DNA of 64,000 nucleotides, taken from Phenylobacterium sp. LH3H17. Its GTDB lineage: Bacteria; Pseudomonadota; Alphaproteobacteria; Caulobacterales; Caulobacteraceae. Both the position numbers and the translations under genes were made by a program. The notes under the pieces are model-generated. The model did no database searches. It saw nothing but the letters and a program-made list of their open reading frames with translations, and was not told the DNA's origin. The stretch lies in assembly GCF_024298925.1 (NCBI RefSeq), contig NZ_CP101283.1, forward strand, positions 2,113,001 to 2,177,000, in the 5' to 3' direction. Positions 9,090 to 18,628 of this stretch are shown piece by piece. How positions within the stretch are numbered: the first letter of the stretch is position 1; every line of letters begins with the position of its first letter.

Positions 9090-9179
9090 ATGGTTCGTTT
9101 GGCTCGGGAATCACTGGCCTTTGTGTCGGTGGCGGGGTTTGTCTGGATGATGTGCGCCGTGGCCCAGTTGGCGGCCTAG
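9090..9179 (+). CDS. sidA: SidA-like SOS-induced cell-division inhibitor peptide
   Basis: 29-codon gene. The peptide starts MVRLARES and then has one hydrophobic helix (about residues 9-28, including [14 protein letters not shown]), with Arg3 and Arg6 before it, so an N-in inner-membrane peptide is likely. Shine-Dalgarno AGAGGGG at 9074-9080, 9 bp from the ATG. It lies immediately behind a perfect LexA box and directly ahead of dnaE. The Caulobacter crescentus division inhibitor SidA is also a 29-residue inner-membrane peptide, SOS-induced, that blocks division through FtsW; size, topology, operator and position agree. The assignment rests on these features, not on an alignment. Confidence 0.85.
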   Translation: MVRLARESLAFVSVAGFVWMMCAVAQLAA

Positions 9180-9196
9180 CAGACGGGGGTTTCCAG

Positions 9197-12100
9197 GTGA
9201 GCGACGCGGTGAACGAAGGCTTCGTCCACCTGCGGGTCCGATCGGCCTATTCGTTGCTGGAAGGCGCGATCAAGGCCGAGAAGATCGGCGAGCTCGCCGC
9301 CAAGGCCGAGATGCCGGCCGTGGCCCTGACCGACCGGGCCAACCTGTTCGGGGCGTTGGAGTTCTCCGTCATCACCAAGGAGACGGGCGTCCAGCCGATC
9401 GTCGGTTGCGCACTGCCGGTGACCGGAATTGGGGGCGGCCAGACCGACCGCTGGTCGAAGGTCCCCACCATCCTGCTGCTGGCCCAGAGCGAGCGGGGCT
9501 ATCTAAATCTCAGCGAGCTTTCCTCGGCCGCCTATCTGCAGGCCGACGGGACCGAGGACGTTTCGGTGTCCTGGGAGATGGTTGCGCGCCATGCCGAGGG
9601 TCTGATCCTGCTCTCGGGCGGCGTCGATGGTCCGATCGATCCGCTGTTCGCTCAGGGCAAGGCCGCCGAAGGCAAGGCTGCGCTCGCCGAGATGGCGGCG
9701 GTGTTCGGCGACCGGTTCTATGTGGAGCTCCAGCGTCACGGCATGGCGGCCCAGGCGGCCGCGGAGCCGGAACTGGTGGCCTTCGCCTATGAGAACGACC
9801 TGCCGTTGGTCGCCACCAACGACGTCTATTTCGCCAAGCAGGAGATGTACGCCGCCCACGAGGCGCTGCTGTGCATCGCCGACGGCGCCTTCATCAGTCA
9901 GGAAGAGCGCCGCCGGGTCACGCCCGAGCATTATTTCAAGACCGCCGAGACCATGCGGGCCCTGTTCGCCGACCTGCCGGAGGCTTGCGACAACACCCTC
10001 GACATCGCCCGGCGCTGCGCCTTCATGGTCAAGAAGCGCGACCCGATCCTGCCGCGGTTCCCCACGGTGGGCGGGCGCACCGAGGCCGAGGAACTGGCCG
10101 AACAGGCCCGCGAGGGCCTGCGCAGGCGCCTGGTCGGCCACAAGCTCTCGCAGGACGAGGACGTCTACTGGCAGCGGCTGGAGCGCGAGATTGGCGTCAT
10201 CCAGTCCATGGGCTTCTCCGGCTACTTCCTGATCGTTTCGGACTTCATGAAATGGGCCGTGGCCCAGGGCATTCCGGTGGGGCCTGGGCGGGGCTCCGGG
10301 GCCGGTTCGCTGGTGGCCTGGTCGCTGCTGATCACCGGCCTGGACCCGATCCGCTACGGGCTGATCTTCGAACGGTTCCTGAACCCCGAGCGGGTCTCCA
10401 TGCCCGACTTCGATATCGACTTCTGCCAGGAGCGGCGCGAAGAGGTGATCGGCTATGTGCAGCAGCACTATGGCCGCGATCGCGTCGCCCAGATCATCAC
10501 CTTCGGCACCCTGCAGGCCCGCGCGGTGCTTCGCGATGTGGGCCGGGTGCTGCAGCTTCCCCTGGGCCAGGTGGACCGGCTGGCCAAGATGGTGCCCGCC
10601 AACCCCGCCAATCCGGTGACCCTGGCCAAGGCCATCGAGATCGAGCCGCGCCTGCAGCAGGCCAAGGAGGAAGACGAAGCCGTCGCCCAGCTTCTCGACG
10701 TGGCCCTGCAGCTCGAAGGCCTCTACCGCAACGCCTCGACCCACGCCGCAGGCGTGGTGATCGCCGACCGCCCTCTGACTGAGTTGTCGCCGCTCTACCG
10801 CGACCCGAGGTCGGAGTTCCCCGCCACCCAGTTCAACATGAAGTGGGTCGAGAGCGCGGGCCTGGTGAAGTTCGACTTCCTGGGCCTGAAAACGCTGACC
10901 GTGATCGACCGGGCCATGAAGCATCTGGCCAAGCGCGGTGCGGACTTCCCGCTCGAGCAGCTGCCGTTGGACGACGCCAAGTCCTATGAGCTGATGGCCT
11001 CGGGCCAGACAGTCGGGGTGTTCCAGCTGGAAGGGCAGGGCATGCGCGACACGCTGCGCCAGCTTCGGCCCAATTCGCTGGAAGAGGTCACGGCGCTGAT
11101 CTCGCTCTATCGGCCGGGCCCGATGGATTCAATCCCGGCCTATGTGGACTGTAAGGCCGGCCGCAAGCCGCTGAACGTCTATCACCCCCTGCTGGAGCCG
11201 GTGCTGACCGACACCTACGGGGTGATCGTCTACCAGGAGCAGGTGATGAACATCGCCCGCATCATGGCGGGCTACAGCCTGGGAGAGGCCGATCTGCTGC
11301 GGCGCGCCATGGGCAAGAAGAAGAAGGAGGAAATGGACCAGCAGCGGGTCCGTTTCGCCACCGGAGCCGCCGAGCGCGGCGTGCCCAAGGACCTGGCTGA
11401 GACCCTGTTCGAGCTGATGGCCAAGTTCTCGGGCTACGGCTTCAACAAGTCGCATGCCGCGCCCTACGCCCTGATCGGCTATCAGACGGCCTGGTTGAAG
11501 GCCAATACGCCGGCGGAGTTCTTCGCCGCCTCCATGAGCCTCGACATCTCCAACACCGAAAAGCTCGCGGTCTTCTACCAGGACGCCAAGCGCTTCGGGG
11601 TGAAGATGCATGCCCCCGATGTGAACCGCTCGGGCGCCGACTTCGAAGTGGAAGACGGGGAGGTGCTCTATGCGCTGGGCGGGATCCGCAATCTGGGCCT
11701 GCAGGCCATGGAGCATGTGGTGGCGGTGCGTCGGGAAGGCGGGCCGTTCCGCGACCTGTTCGATTTCGTCGAGCGGGTCGATCCCAAGCAGGTGAACAAG
11801 CGCGCGTTCGAGACACTGGCTCGCGCCGGCGCCTTCGACGGCCTGCATCCCAACCGCGCCCAGATCCTGGCCGCGGCCGACGTGCTGGCCGGCCACGGCC
11901 AGAGCATGGCCGCCGATCGCGCCTCTTCCCAGGCTTCGCTGTTCGGCGGCGACCAGGAGGCCCAGCGCCCACGCCTGCCCAAGGTTGAGCAGTGGACCCC
12001 GGTCCAGCGCCTGGATGAGGAACTGGCCGCCGTCGGCTTCTATCTCTCCGGCCACCCGCTGGACGACATGGTCGAGGCGCTTCGGCGCCGGCGCACCGAC

Positions 12101-12631
12101 CTGCTGGCCGACGTCATTCCCAAGGCCGAGGCGGGATCGGAGGCCTTCCGCATGGCCGGTGTCGTCCGCCGCAAGCAGGAACGGGCCTCGCAATCCTCGG
12201 GCGAGAAGTTCGCCTTCGTGACCCTGTCCGATCCCACCGGCGAATACGAGGTGCTGTTCCCGCCAGAGGCTCTGCGCAGGTGTCGCGACCTGCTGGAGCC
12301 TGGCAAGGCAGTGGCCATCAAGGTCCGCGCCAAGGCCAAGGACGGCGAGGTGCGCTTCTTCGGGGACGACGCCGAGCCGGTGGAGAAGGCGATCGAGAAC
12401 GCCGTGGCCGGCCTGCGCGTGCACCTGGCGCCGCGGAGCGCCGAGATCGAGGCGCTGAAGAAGCGGTTGGAAGGCTCGGTCAACGCCCGAGGCGGCGAGA
12501 TCATCCTGGTGGCTGGGGTCGAGGGGGGCCGCGAGGTGGAGGTCAAGCTGCCCGGCCGCTTCACCCTTGACGGGGCCGTGCGCGGTGCGCTGAAGACCTC
12601 GCCCGGCGTGGTCTTCGTCGAGGACCTCTAG
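9197..12631 (+). CDS. dnaE: DNA polymerase III alpha subunit
   Basis: Replicative DNA polymerase, 1144 residues with the GTG start at 9197; an ATG at 9152 would overlap the peptide gene upstream and adds a non-conserved leader. PHP domain at about 10-270, then the polymerase core with [15 protein letters not shown] and the catalytic acidic motif [12 protein letters not shown], finger/thumb region with [18 protein letters not shown], HhH, OB fold and C-terminal domain. The first PHP motif reads HLRVRSAYS, so the metal site looks degenerate, as in E. coli DnaE; proofreading must come from a separate DnaQ. Only 17 bp after the SidA-like gene with no terminator, so SOS read-through is likely. Confidence 0.97.
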   Translation: MSDAVNEGFVHLRVRSAYSLLEGAIKAEKIGELAAKAEMPAVALTDRANLFGALEFSVITKETGVQPIVGCALPVTGIGGGQTDRWSKVPTILLLAQSERGYLNLSELSSAAYLQADGTEDVSVSWEMVARHAEGLILLSGGVDGPIDPLFAQGKAAEGKAALAEMAAVFGDRFYVELQRHGMAAQAAAEPELVAFAYENDLPLVATNDVYFAKQEMYAAHEALLCIADGAFISQEERRRVTPEHYFKTAETMRALFADLPEACDNTLDIARRCAFMVKKRDPILPRFPTVGGRTEAEELAEQAREGLRRRLVGHKLSQDEDVYWQRLEREIGVIQSMGFSGYFLIVSDFMKWAVAQGIPVGPGRGSGAGSLVAWSLLITGLDPIRYGLIFERFLNPERVSMPDFDIDFCQERREEVIGYVQQHYGRDRVAQIITFGTLQARAVLRDVGRVLQLPLGQVDRLAKMVPANPANPVTLAKAIEIEPRLQQAKEEDEAVAQLLDVALQLEGLYRNASTHAAGVVIADRPLTELSPLYRDPRSEFPATQFNMKWVESAGLVKFDFLGLKTLTVIDRAMKHLAKRGADFPLEQLPLDDAKSYELMASGQTVGVFQLEGQGMRDTLRQLRPNSLEEVTALISLYRPGPMDSIPAYVDCKAGRKPLNVYHPLLEPVLTDTYGVIVYQEQVMNIARIMAGYSLGEADLLRRAMGKKKKEEMDQQRVRFATGAAERGVPKDLAETLFELMAKFSGYGFNKSHAAPYALIGYQTAWLKANTPAEFFAASMSLDISNTEKLAVFYQDAKRFGVKMHAPDVNRSGADFEVEDGEVLYALGGIRNLGLQAMEHVVAVRREGGPFRDLFDFVERVDPKQVNKRAFETLARAGAFDGLHPNRAQILAAADVLAGHGQSMAADRASSQASLFGGDQEAQRPRLPKVEQWTPVQRLDEELAAVGFYLSGHPLDDMVEALRRRRTDLLADVIPKAEAGSEAFRMAGVVRRKQERASQSSGEKFAFVTLSDPTGEYEVLFPPEALRRCRDLLEPGKAVAIKVRAKAKDGEVRFFGDDAEPVEKAIENAVAGLRVHLAPRSAEIEALKKRLEGSVNARGGEIILVAGVEGGREVEVKLPGRFTLDGAVRGALKTSPGVVFVEDL

Positions 12632-12635
12632 GGCC

Positions 12636-13004
12636 TTGCTGGGCCATGTGTCCTTTGGGGTGAAGGACCTGGCCCGAGCCGGGGTGTTCTATGACGCAGT
12701 CCTGCTCCCGCTTGGCTGGATCCGGCTATGGGACGATCCCAAGGGCCTGGGCTACGGCCGTCCGGGGGAGGGCGAGAAGCTCAACCTGTTTCCCCATGCC
12801 GACGCTCGCCCGCCCGGTCCTGGATTCCACCTGGCCTTCGATGCGCCGGACCAGGCGTCGGTTGACGCCTTCCATGCCGCCGCTCTGGCCGCCGGCGGAA
12901 CCGATCGCGGCGCGCCGGGCCTGCGACGCGCTTACAGCCCGACCTATTACGCAGCTTTCGTCATGGATCCGGACGGTCATCGGCTCGAAGCCGTCCACCA
13001 ATAG
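12636..13004 (+). CDS. VOC (glyoxalase/bleomycin-resistance) family protein
   Basis: 122 residues in a single VOC domain: HVSFGVKDLARAGVFYDAVL at the start, GFHLAFDAPD in the middle and YYAAFVMDPDGHRLEAVH at the end. Conserved His and Glu metal-ligand positions are present, but the substrate cannot be named. The start is taken as TTG at 12636, 4 bp after the dnaE stop, because homologues begin with this LGHVSFGV strand; no ATG fits. Probably co-transcribed with dnaE. Confidence 0.8.
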   Translation: MLGHVSFGVKDLARAGVFYDAVLLPLGWIRLWDDPKGLGYGRPGEGEKLNLFPHADARPPGPGFHLAFDAPDQASVDAFHAAALAAGGTDRGAPGLRRAYSPTYYAAFVMDPDGHRLEAVHQ

Positions 13005-13008
13005 GCGG

Positions 13009-13314
13009 TCAGGGTTTTCCGTAGGGGCTGACATAACCCTTGGGCTTGGGCGCGGCGGGATAGGCGTTCACCCCGCCGCGGTTGGAATAGGTCGAGGTCC
13101 CCTGATAGGGCCGGAACGGTGCGGGCGCCGGAGCGGCACGGGGAGGTGAGTAGGGCTTGGGCGCTGCGGCGCCAGGGGCGTCGAAGCGTGCCGGGGCCGG
13201 CGCGCGATAGTCACCGAAGGTCCCGGGCTGGCTTTTGAGCGTCCCGCCCGAGGAACCGAAACCGCCCGCGGCGAAGACCGCCAGGCCCATGCCGAACACT
13301 ACAAATGGTTTCAT
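13009..13314 (-). CDS. Hypothetical secreted proline-rich protein
   Basis: 101 residues, not recognised. The ATG at 13314 is chosen because it gives a clean signal peptide (MKPFVVFGMGLAVFAAGGFG) followed by a low-complexity Pro/Ala/Gly/Tyr-rich chain, including PAPAPFRPYQGTSTYSN and PKPKGYVSPYGKP. No Cys, no lipobox. Convergent with the VOC gene, 4 bp apart. A periplasmic or surface location is inferred; function unknown. Confidence 0.65.
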   Translation of the reverse strand: MKPFVVFGMGLAVFAAGGFGSSGGTLKSQPGTFGDYRAPAPARFDAPGAAAPKPYSPPRAAPAPAPFRPYQGTSTYSNRGGVNAYPAAPKPKGYVSPYGKP

Positions 13315-13360
13315 GTCGCGCTCCCATTCCACCTAAGAGTGCATCGAAATGGTGAAGCTT

Positions 13361-13486
13361 TCAAGAACGAGCGTTTCGGCGCTGCAAGGCCGCCGGCATC
13401 CGCAGGGTGTAGCGCGTCTCCTCGACGTCAGAGGCCATCACCAGCACGCGGCCGTGGGCGCCGCGGGTCACGACATAACATCGCAT
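13361..13486 (-). CDS. Small hypothetical protein (41 aa) divergent from rpsB
   Basis: ATG at 13486, TGA at 13361. The translation starts [20 protein letters not shown] and ends LQRRNARS. Codon third positions are almost all G or C, as in real genes of this genome, and the product is neither low-complexity nor a simple Arg-rich shadow. It has no match that I recognise; a DNA- or RNA-binding tail (RR, RNAR) is only a guess. Its 5' end faces the predicted rpsB promoter. It could also be the remnant of a longer gene. Confidence 0.5.
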   Translation of the reverse strand: MRCYVVTRGAHGRVLVMASDVEETRYTLRMPAALQRRNARS

Positions 13487-13497
13487 GGCCGCGGCTC

Positions 13498-13526
13498 TTG
13501 CCTTTTCAGGCGTTTACCCCTATTTC
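13498..13526 (+). promoter_or_regulatory. Candidate rpsB promoter
   Basis: TTGCCTT (13498-13504), 14 bp, CCTATTTC (13519-13526): the best housekeeping-type match in the rpsB upstream region, giving a leader of about 115 nt. It starts 12 bp upstream of the 41-aa - strand gene's ATG. Confidence 0.45.
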
Positions 13527-13615
13527 CCCGCCTCATTCCACACGCAGGTGTTTGGCGATGAGCGGGGAGACATCCCGCCATATCCATTCCGGTCCCCCAC
13601 TCGGGGGGTTTGCCT
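13526..13615 (+). other. Structured leader upstream of rpsB
   Basis: The 335-bp region 13315-13649 holds the 41-aa - strand gene, the candidate promoter and this element. Two structures are visible. CCCCGCcTCA (13526-13535) pairs with TGAGCGGGG (13559-13567) around an inner ACAC-GCAG-GTGT hairpin (13540-13551). Then CCCCC-ACTC-GGGGG (13594-13607) is followed by GTTTG. It may be an S2-type autoregulatory leader; if transcription starts near 13533 the outer stem would be only partly present. Confidence 0.4.
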
Positions 13616-13649
13616 GCGGCGGTTAACCGGAAAAAGGACTTTAAAGCGT

Positions 13650-14561
13650 ATGGCGCTTCCTGAATTCTCCATGCGTCAGCTCCTGGAAGCTGGCGCGCAC
13701 TTCGGCCACCAGACCCACCGCTGGAATCCGAAGATGGACCGCTACATCTTCGGCTCGCGGTCGAACATCCACATCATCGACCTTTCGCAGTCGATCCCGC
13801 TGCTGCACCAGGCCCTGGTGAAAGTTCGCGAAGTCGCCGCGTCCGGCGGCCGCGTGCTGTTCGTCGGCACCAAGCGCCAGGCCTCCGAGCCCGTCGCGGT
13901 CGCGGCCAAGCGTTCGGCCCAGTACTACGTCAACCACCGCTGGCTCGGCGGCACGCTCACCAACTGGCGCACCGTTTCGGGCTCCATCGCCCGCCTGCGC
14001 GAGCTGGAAGGCCTGCTAGAGGGCGACGGCAGCGTCGGCCGTTCCAAGAAGGAACTGCTGCAGATGACCCGCGAGCGGGACAAGCTGGAGCTGAGCCTCG
14101 GCGGTATCAAGGACATGGGCGGCATCCCCGACCTGATGTTCGTGATCGACACCAACAAGGAAGCGATCGCGATCCAGGAAGCCCGCAAGCTCAACATCCC
14201 GGTCATCGCCATCCTCGATACCAACTGCAATCCGGACGGCATCACCTATCCGATCCCGGGCAACGATGACGCCGCGCGCGCCATCCAGCTCTACTGCGAT
14301 CTGATGGCCGACTCGGTCCTCGACGGCCTGGCCGCCGGCCAATCGGCCGCCGGCGTCGACCTGGGCGCCTCGGTGGCTCCGATCGAGCCGACCCTGGCCC
14401 GTGAACTGTCGCCCGAGCCCGTGGCCCCGGTCGCGGCGGCTCCCGAGCCCGTCGCCGCCGCGCCGGTCGCCGCTGAGCCGGTTCCCGAGCCGGTAGCGAC
14501 CGAACCGGAGACCACCGCGGCGGAAGCCCCGGCGGCTGAACCGACCGCGACGAAGGACTAG
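13650..14561 (+). CDS. rpsB: 30S ribosomal protein S2
   Basis: 303 residues. Start ATG at 13650, preceded by AAAAAGGA; the family N terminus is [20 protein letters not shown]. Conserved ribosomal S2 blocks include [24 protein letters not shown] and [17 protein letters not shown]. After about residue 245 there is an Ala/Pro/Glu-rich tail (repeats of [12 protein letters not shown]), longer than in E. coli S2 but common in Caulobacterales; probably disordered. First gene of the rpsB-tsf unit. Confidence 0.97.
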   Translation: MALPEFSMRQLLEAGAHFGHQTHRWNPKMDRYIFGSRSNIHIIDLSQSIPLLHQALVKVREVAASGGRVLFVGTKRQASEPVAVAAKRSAQYYVNHRWLGGTLTNWRTVSGSIARLRELEGLLEGDGSVGRSKKELLQMTRERDKLELSLGGIKDMGGIPDLMFVIDTNKEAIAIQEARKLNIPVIAILDTNCNPDGITYPIPGNDDAARAIQLYCDLMADSVLDGLAAGQSAAGVDLGASVAPIEPTLARELSPEPVAPVAAAPEPVAAAPVAAEPVPEPVATEPETTAAEAPAAEPTATKD

Positions 14562-14605
14562 GCCGGCGGCGCGCCTCCGCGCGCCCGTCGACACGAAACG
14601 ATCAC

Positions 14606-14630
14606 GGCGAGGTCCTAGACGGGCCTCGCC
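14606..14630 (+). other. Intercistronic hairpin between rpsB and tsf
   Basis: GGCGAGG (14606-14612) and CCTCGCC (14624-14630) form a 7-bp stem with an 11-nt loop in the 96-bp rpsB-tsf gap, followed by GACCTCTTTG. It may act as a partial terminator or processing site that sets the S2:EF-Ts ratio. Confidence 0.45.
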
Positions 14631-14657
14631 GACCTCTTTGAATTGAAGGAGCTGACC

Positions 14658-15593
14658 ATGGCGGAAATCACCGCTCTGCTCGTCAAGGACCTGCGCGAGA
14701 AATCCGGCGCGGGCATGATGGACTGCAAGAAGGCGCTGCAGGAGAACGACGGCGACATCGAAGCCTCGATCGACTGGCTGCGCACCAAGGGCCTGTCCAA
14801 GGCCGCCAAGAAGTCCGACCGCGCCGCGGCCGAGGGCCTCGTGGCCGGCAAGCTCAGCGACGACGGCAAGACCGGCGTGCTGGTCGAGCTGAACGCCGAG
14901 ACCGACTTCGTGTCCAAGAACGACACCTTCCAGAGCGCCGCGCGCGACTTCGCTGTGGTGGCCCTGGACGTCGAGGGCGTGGACGCCATCACGGCGGCCA
15001 AGACCGCGAAGGGCGAGGTCGTCGCCGACGTGATCACCAATATGATCGCGACCATCGGCGAGAACATGCGCCTGCGCCGCTCGGCGCGTCTGAGCGTGGC
15101 CCAAGGCGCCGTCGCCCTCTACCTGCACAATGCGCAGGGCGATGGCGTCGGCAAGCTGGGGGTGCTCGTGGCCCTCGAAGGCGCCGGCGACCAGCAGGTG
15201 CTGAAGGATGTCGGCCGCAAGATCGCTCTGCACGTGGCCGGCACGCCGACCCCGCCGCTGGCGCTCACCGAGGCCGATCTCGATCCGGCCGCCGTCGAGA
15301 AGGAAAAGAAGTTCCTGACCGACCAGGCGCTGGAATCGGGCAAGCCTATCGGAGTGGTCGAGAAGATGATCGAAGGCCGTATCCGCAAGTGGCAGGAAGA
15401 AGTGGTGCTGCTGAAGCAACCCTTCGTCATGAACCCGGACCAGACCATCGAGCAGCTGCTGGCCGACACCGCCAAGGAAACCGGCTCGCCGGTGTCCGTG
15501 AAGGGCTTCGTGCGTTTCGCGCTCGGCGAGGGCGTGGAGAAGAAGGTCGACGACTTCGCCGCCGAAGTGGCTTCGATGACCGGCCAAGCCTAG
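14658..15593 (+). CDS. tsf: Elongation factor Ts
   Basis: Guanine-nucleotide exchange factor for EF-Tu; 311 residues. Start ATG at 14658 with AAGGAG 9 bp upstream; an in-frame start at 14643 is possible but not conserved. N-terminal UBA-like module [20 protein letters not shown] with [10 protein letters not shown], then the TDFVSKN motif that contacts EF-Tu. Length matches alphaproteobacterial EF-Ts. A very strong hairpin terminator follows. Confidence 0.97.
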   Translation: MAEITALLVKDLREKSGAGMMDCKKALQENDGDIEASIDWLRTKGLSKAAKKSDRAAAEGLVAGKLSDDGKTGVLVELNAETDFVSKNDTFQSAARDFAVVALDVEGVDAITAAKTAKGEVVADVITNMIATIGENMRLRRSARLSVAQGAVALYLHNAQGDGVGKLGVLVALEGAGDQQVLKDVGRKIALHVAGTPTPPLALTEADLDPAAVEKEKKFLTDQALESGKPIGVVEKMIEGRIRKWQEEVVLLKQPFVMNPDQTIEQLLADTAKETGSPVSVKGFVRFALGEGVEKKVDDFAAEVASMTGQA

Positions 15594-15613
15594 GTTAGTA
15601 AGATAAAGACGGC

Positions 15614-15656
15614 CCAAGGGCGTGGTGCGTTCGACGCGCACCACGCCCTTGGTTTA
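15614..15656 (+). terminator. Terminator after tsf
   Basis: Perfect 16-bp stem CCAAGGGCGTGGTGCG / CGCACCACGCCCTTGG with a 7-nt loop (15630-15636), followed by TTTAT. It lies 20 bp after the tsf stop and 27 bp before pyrH, so the downstream genes need read-through or their own promoter. Confidence 0.88.
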
Positions 15657-15682
15657 TGTAAGTACCGCCTGAGATTCTCCGG

Positions 15683-16411
15683 ATGCCGCCGATGCCCGAC
15701 GCCAAGCCCCGCTACAAGAAGATCCTCTTGAAGATGTCGGGCGAGGTCCTGATGGGCGATGCGCTCTTCGGGATCGACACCAAGACCATCGAGGCGGTGG
15801 CCGAGGACATCAAGGAAGTGGTCGACGCCGGCGTCGAGCTCTGCCTGGTGGTCGGCGGCGGCAACATCTTCCGCGGCGTCTCCCTGGCCGGGAAGGGCAT
15901 GGACCGCGCCAGCGCCGACTATATGGGCATGCTGGCCACGGTGATGAATGCGCTCGCCCTGCAAGGCGCCCTTGAGAAGGTCGGCGTCTATACCCGGGTG
16001 CAGTCGGCCATCCCCATGGAGGCGGTCTGCGAGCCTTACATCCGTCGCCGCGCCCTGCGGCACCTGGAAAAGGGCCGGGTTGTGATCTTCGCCGCGGGCC
16101 TGGGGGCGCCGTTCTTCACCACCGACACACCCGCGGCCCTGCGGACAGCCGAGATGGGCTGCGACGCGCTCTTCAAGGGCACCAGCGTCGATGGGGTCTA
16201 CACGGCCGATCCCAAGAAGGACCCCAGCGCCCAGCGCTACGAGACGCTCAGCTATCAGGAAGTCCTGGCCAAGGACCTGCGGGTCATGGACGCCTCGGCC
16301 ATCGCCCTGATGCGCGACAACAACGTCCCGATCGTGGTGTTCTCCATCCGAGAGCGGGGCAATTTCATGAAGGTCTTGCAGGGGCAGGGCGTCTTCACGA
16401 CCATCGCATGA
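15683..16411 (+). CDS. pyrH: Uridylate kinase
   Basis: UMP to UDP phosphorylation, hexameric amino-acid-kinase fold; 242 residues. [15 protein letters not shown] with the phosphate-binding [13 protein letters not shown], and [18 protein letters not shown] for UMP/ATP binding are intact. ATG at 15683 is used; an in-frame ATG at 15692 is an equally good alternative, because conservation starts at about KPRYKK. Follows the tsf terminator closely. Confidence 0.95.
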   Translation: MPPMPDAKPRYKKILLKMSGEVLMGDALFGIDTKTIEAVAEDIKEVVDAGVELCLVVGGGNIFRGVSLAGKGMDRASADYMGMLATVMNALALQGALEKVGVYTRVQSAIPMEAVCEPYIRRRALRHLEKGRVVIFAAGLGAPFFTTDTPAALRTAEMGCDALFKGTSVDGVYTADPKKDPSAQRYETLSYQEVLAKDLRVMDASAIALMRDNNVPIVVFSIRERGNFMKVLQGQGVFTTIA

Positions 16412-16448
16412 CCACGAGACTCAAACGAGAAGATCGGGAGAAACCCTT

Positions 16449-17015
16449 ATGGCCGCTACCGAAAAGCCCGTCCTTTCGAGCTATAAGGACCGCATGGACA
16501 AGGCGATCCTCGCCCTGAAGGACGAGTTCGCCTCGCTGCGGACTGGACGCGCCTCGGCCGGCCTGCTGGACCAGGTCATGGTCGACGCCTACGGCTCAAG
16601 CGTGCCGATCAACCAGGTGGGCTCGGTGAGCGTCCCCGAACCGCGCTCGATCAGCGTCAGCATCTGGGACAAGGCCTTGGTCGTCTCGGTGGAGAAGGCG
16701 ATCCGGAATGCGGGCCTCGGCTTCAATCCGGTGGTCGACGGGATGAACCTGCGCATCCCCATCCCGCCGCTCACAGAGGAGCGCCGCCGTGACCTGGCCA
16801 AGCTGGCCGGCAAGTATGCCGAGCAGCAGAAGGTGGCCGTTCGCAACGTCCGTCGGGACGCCAATGACGACCTCAAGAAGGCGGAAAAGGACGGCGCCAT
16901 CAGCCAGGACGAGCATCGCAAGATGGAGGCCGAGGTCCAGAAGTTCACCGACGAGGCGGTCAAGAGGGTGGACGAAGCCTTGAAAACCAAAGAACAAGAG
17001 ATCATGCAGGTTTGA
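16449..17015 (+). CDS. frr: Ribosome recycling factor
   Basis: With EF-G, splits post-termination ribosomes. 188 residues, the standard length: long helices flanking a small beta domain; family motifs [34 protein letters not shown] and the C-terminal three-helix part [18 protein letters not shown] at 16449 preceded by GGGAG. Sits between pyrH and uppS, the normal order. Confidence 0.97.
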   Translation: MAATEKPVLSSYKDRMDKAILALKDEFASLRTGRASAGLLDQVMVDAYGSSVPINQVGSVSVPEPRSISVSIWDKALVVSVEKAIRNAGLGFNPVVDGMNLRIPIPPLTEERRRDLAKLAGKYAEQQKVAVRNVRRDANDDLKKAEKDGAISQDEHRKMEAEVQKFTDEAVKRVDEALKTKEQEIMQV

Positions 17016-17052
17016 TCGTCCGCGGTCTGGTTGAAGGACGAACGGGAACCCC

Positions 17053-17814
17053 ATGACCATCGCCGATAAAGAGCAGCCGAAGGGCGCGCCCGACGTCCCG
17101 CTGCATGTTGCGATCGTCATGGATGGCAACGGCCGTTGGGCTAAGCGCCGGGGCTTGCCGCGCCAGGTGGGCCATCCCAAGGGCGTCGACGCCATCCGCC
17201 GTGTGGTCGAGGCCGCGCCCGACCAGGGCATCCGCTGGCTGACTCTCTACGCCTTTTCCACGGAGAACTGGCGCCGACCGGCCGGTGAGGTGGCCGAGGT
17301 CATGCGGCTCCTGAAGCTCTACGTGAACTCTGACCTCGATAAGCTGGTCCGGGAGGGCGTCAAGGTCCGCATCCTGGGCCGCCGCGAAGGCCTGCCGCCG
17401 GACGTGGCGGAGATCGTCGAGCGCGCCGAGCGCCAGACAGCCCACAACGACAAGTTCTTTCTCCAGGTGGCGTTCAACTATGGCGGCCGCGCTGACATCG
17501 TGGACGCCGCCCGCGCCGTCGCCGTCGAAGTCGCGGCGGGCAGGATCGCCCCGGAGGACATCACCGACGCCTTCTTCGAGGACCGCCTCTCCACAGGCGG
17601 ACTGCCGTCGCCCGACCTGGTGATCCGCACCAGCGGCGAGCAGCGGCTGTCGAACTTCCTCCTCTGGGAGTCAGCCTATTCCGAGTTCGTCTTCCCTGAC
17701 GTCCTTTGGCCCGACTTCACGCCGCATCACCTCGCCGAGGGCATCGCGGAGTTCCAGAAGCGTGAGCGGCGATACGGCGGGGCCGTGGCCGATGATGTCC
17801 TTGCCACAGGCTAG
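17053..17814 (+). CDS. uppS: Isoprenyl transferase (undecaprenyl diphosphate synthase)
   Basis: cis-prenyltransferase making C55-PP, the lipid carrier for peptidoglycan and LPS O-antigen. 253 residues. HVAIVMDGNGRWAKRRGLPR holds the catalytic Asp and the diphosphate-binding Arg residues; FSTENWRRP and the C-terminal RTSGEQRLSNFLLW are diagnostic. Overlapped at its end by the predicted cdsA start. Confidence 0.96.
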   Translation: MTIADKEQPKGAPDVPLHVAIVMDGNGRWAKRRGLPRQVGHPKGVDAIRRVVEAAPDQGIRWLTLYAFSTENWRRPAGEVAEVMRLLKLYVNSDLDKLVREGVKVRILGRREGLPPDVAEIVERAERQTAHNDKFFLQVAFNYGGRADIVDAARAVAVEVAAGRIAPEDITDAFFEDRLSTGGLPSPDLVIRTSGEQRLSNFLLWESAYSEFVFPDVLWPDFTPHHLAEGIAEFQKRERRYGGAVADDVLATG

Positions 17815-18628
17815 AAGGTTCGACTGGACCAATCTGGGCATGCGCGTGGCGTCGGCCGCCGTGCTGGTGCCCACGGCGCTGGGAGCCGTCTGGTTCGCCG
17901 ACGATGTGCGCTGGCTATTCCTGGTCCTGATCGCGGTGGCGATCGCACTGCTCTGCATCGAGTGGGGCGCGATGACGGCCCCCAAGGCGCCGATCCGTGT
18001 GTCTGCGGCGCTGATGGTGGCGATCCTGGCCGGGACCTTCCTGGCCTATCTCGGCCAGATGACCTACGCCTGGGGAGCCCTGGCGGTTGGCGCCGCGGCC
18101 TCGGCCCTGGTTGCGCGAGGCGTCTCGGAACGACCGGGCAACGCGGCCTATGGCGTGGTCTACCTCGCCATCCCGATGATCTGCCTGGTCTGGCTGCGTG
18201 GCATGCCCGAGGGCCGGCAGTGGACCCTGCTGCTGTTCGCCGTCGTCTGGACGGCCGACATCGCGGCCTTCGCGGTCGGAAGCGCGCTCAAGGGCCCCAA
18301 GCTGTGGCCGCGGTTCTCGCCCAACAAGACCTGGTCGGGCTTTATCGGCGGCCTGATCGCCGCGGCCCTGGCCGGCATGGCGATGGCCGCCTTCAGCGAC
18401 ATCGTGCTCAGCCTGCAGGCCGGCGCCTTGATCGGGTTCGTGGCGGGCCTGGCCACCATGGCGGGGGATCTTTGGGAATCGATGTTGAAACGCCGGTTCG
18501 GGGTGAAGGATTCCGGTGACCTGATTCCGGGCCACGGCGGGCTGCTGGACCGGGTCGACGGCCTGATGTTCGCCGCGGTCGTCCTGGCCGCCGCGCGGCT
18601 CATCAACCATCTGGGGTGGGCGAATTGA
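17792..18628 (+). CDS. cdsA: Phosphatidate cytidylyltransferase
   Basis: Makes CDP-diacylglycerol for phospholipid synthesis; integral inner-membrane enzyme with about seven or eight helices. The family signature near the C terminus, [20 protein letters not shown] followed by GLLDRVDG, is intact. ATG at 17792 is chosen (278 residues, overlapping uppS by 23 bp); ATG 17795 and GTG 17762 are alternatives, and conservation starts only after about residue 15. Overlaps dxr by 13 bp. Confidence 0.93.
   Translation: MMSLPQARRFDWTNLGMRVASAAVLVPTALGAVWFADDVRWLFLVLIAVAIALLCIEWGAMTAPKAPIRVSAALMVAILAGTFLAYLGQMTYAWGALAVGAAASALVARGVSERPGNAAYGVVYLAIPMICLVWLRGMPEGRQWTLLLFAVVWTADIAAFAVGSALKGPKLWPRFSPNKTWSGFIGGLIAAALAGMAMAAFSDIVLSLQAGALIGFVAGLATMAGDLWESMLKRRFGVKDSGDLIPGHGGLLDRVDGLMFAAVVLAAARLINHLGWAN

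Noticed and set aside
13339..13626. 95-codon + frame upstream of rpsB
   Set aside because: Opposite a more convincing - strand small gene and overlapping the leader; product is Arg/Pro/Ala shadow-like.
13485..13649. N-terminal extension of rpsB from ATG 13485
   Set aside because: Covers the promoter/leader region; S2 homologues start at MALPEF (13650), which has its own Shine-Dalgarno.
14016..15644. 542-codon - strand frame across rpsB and tsf
   Set aside because: Crosses two well-defined genes and a terminator; composition is that of a shadow frame.
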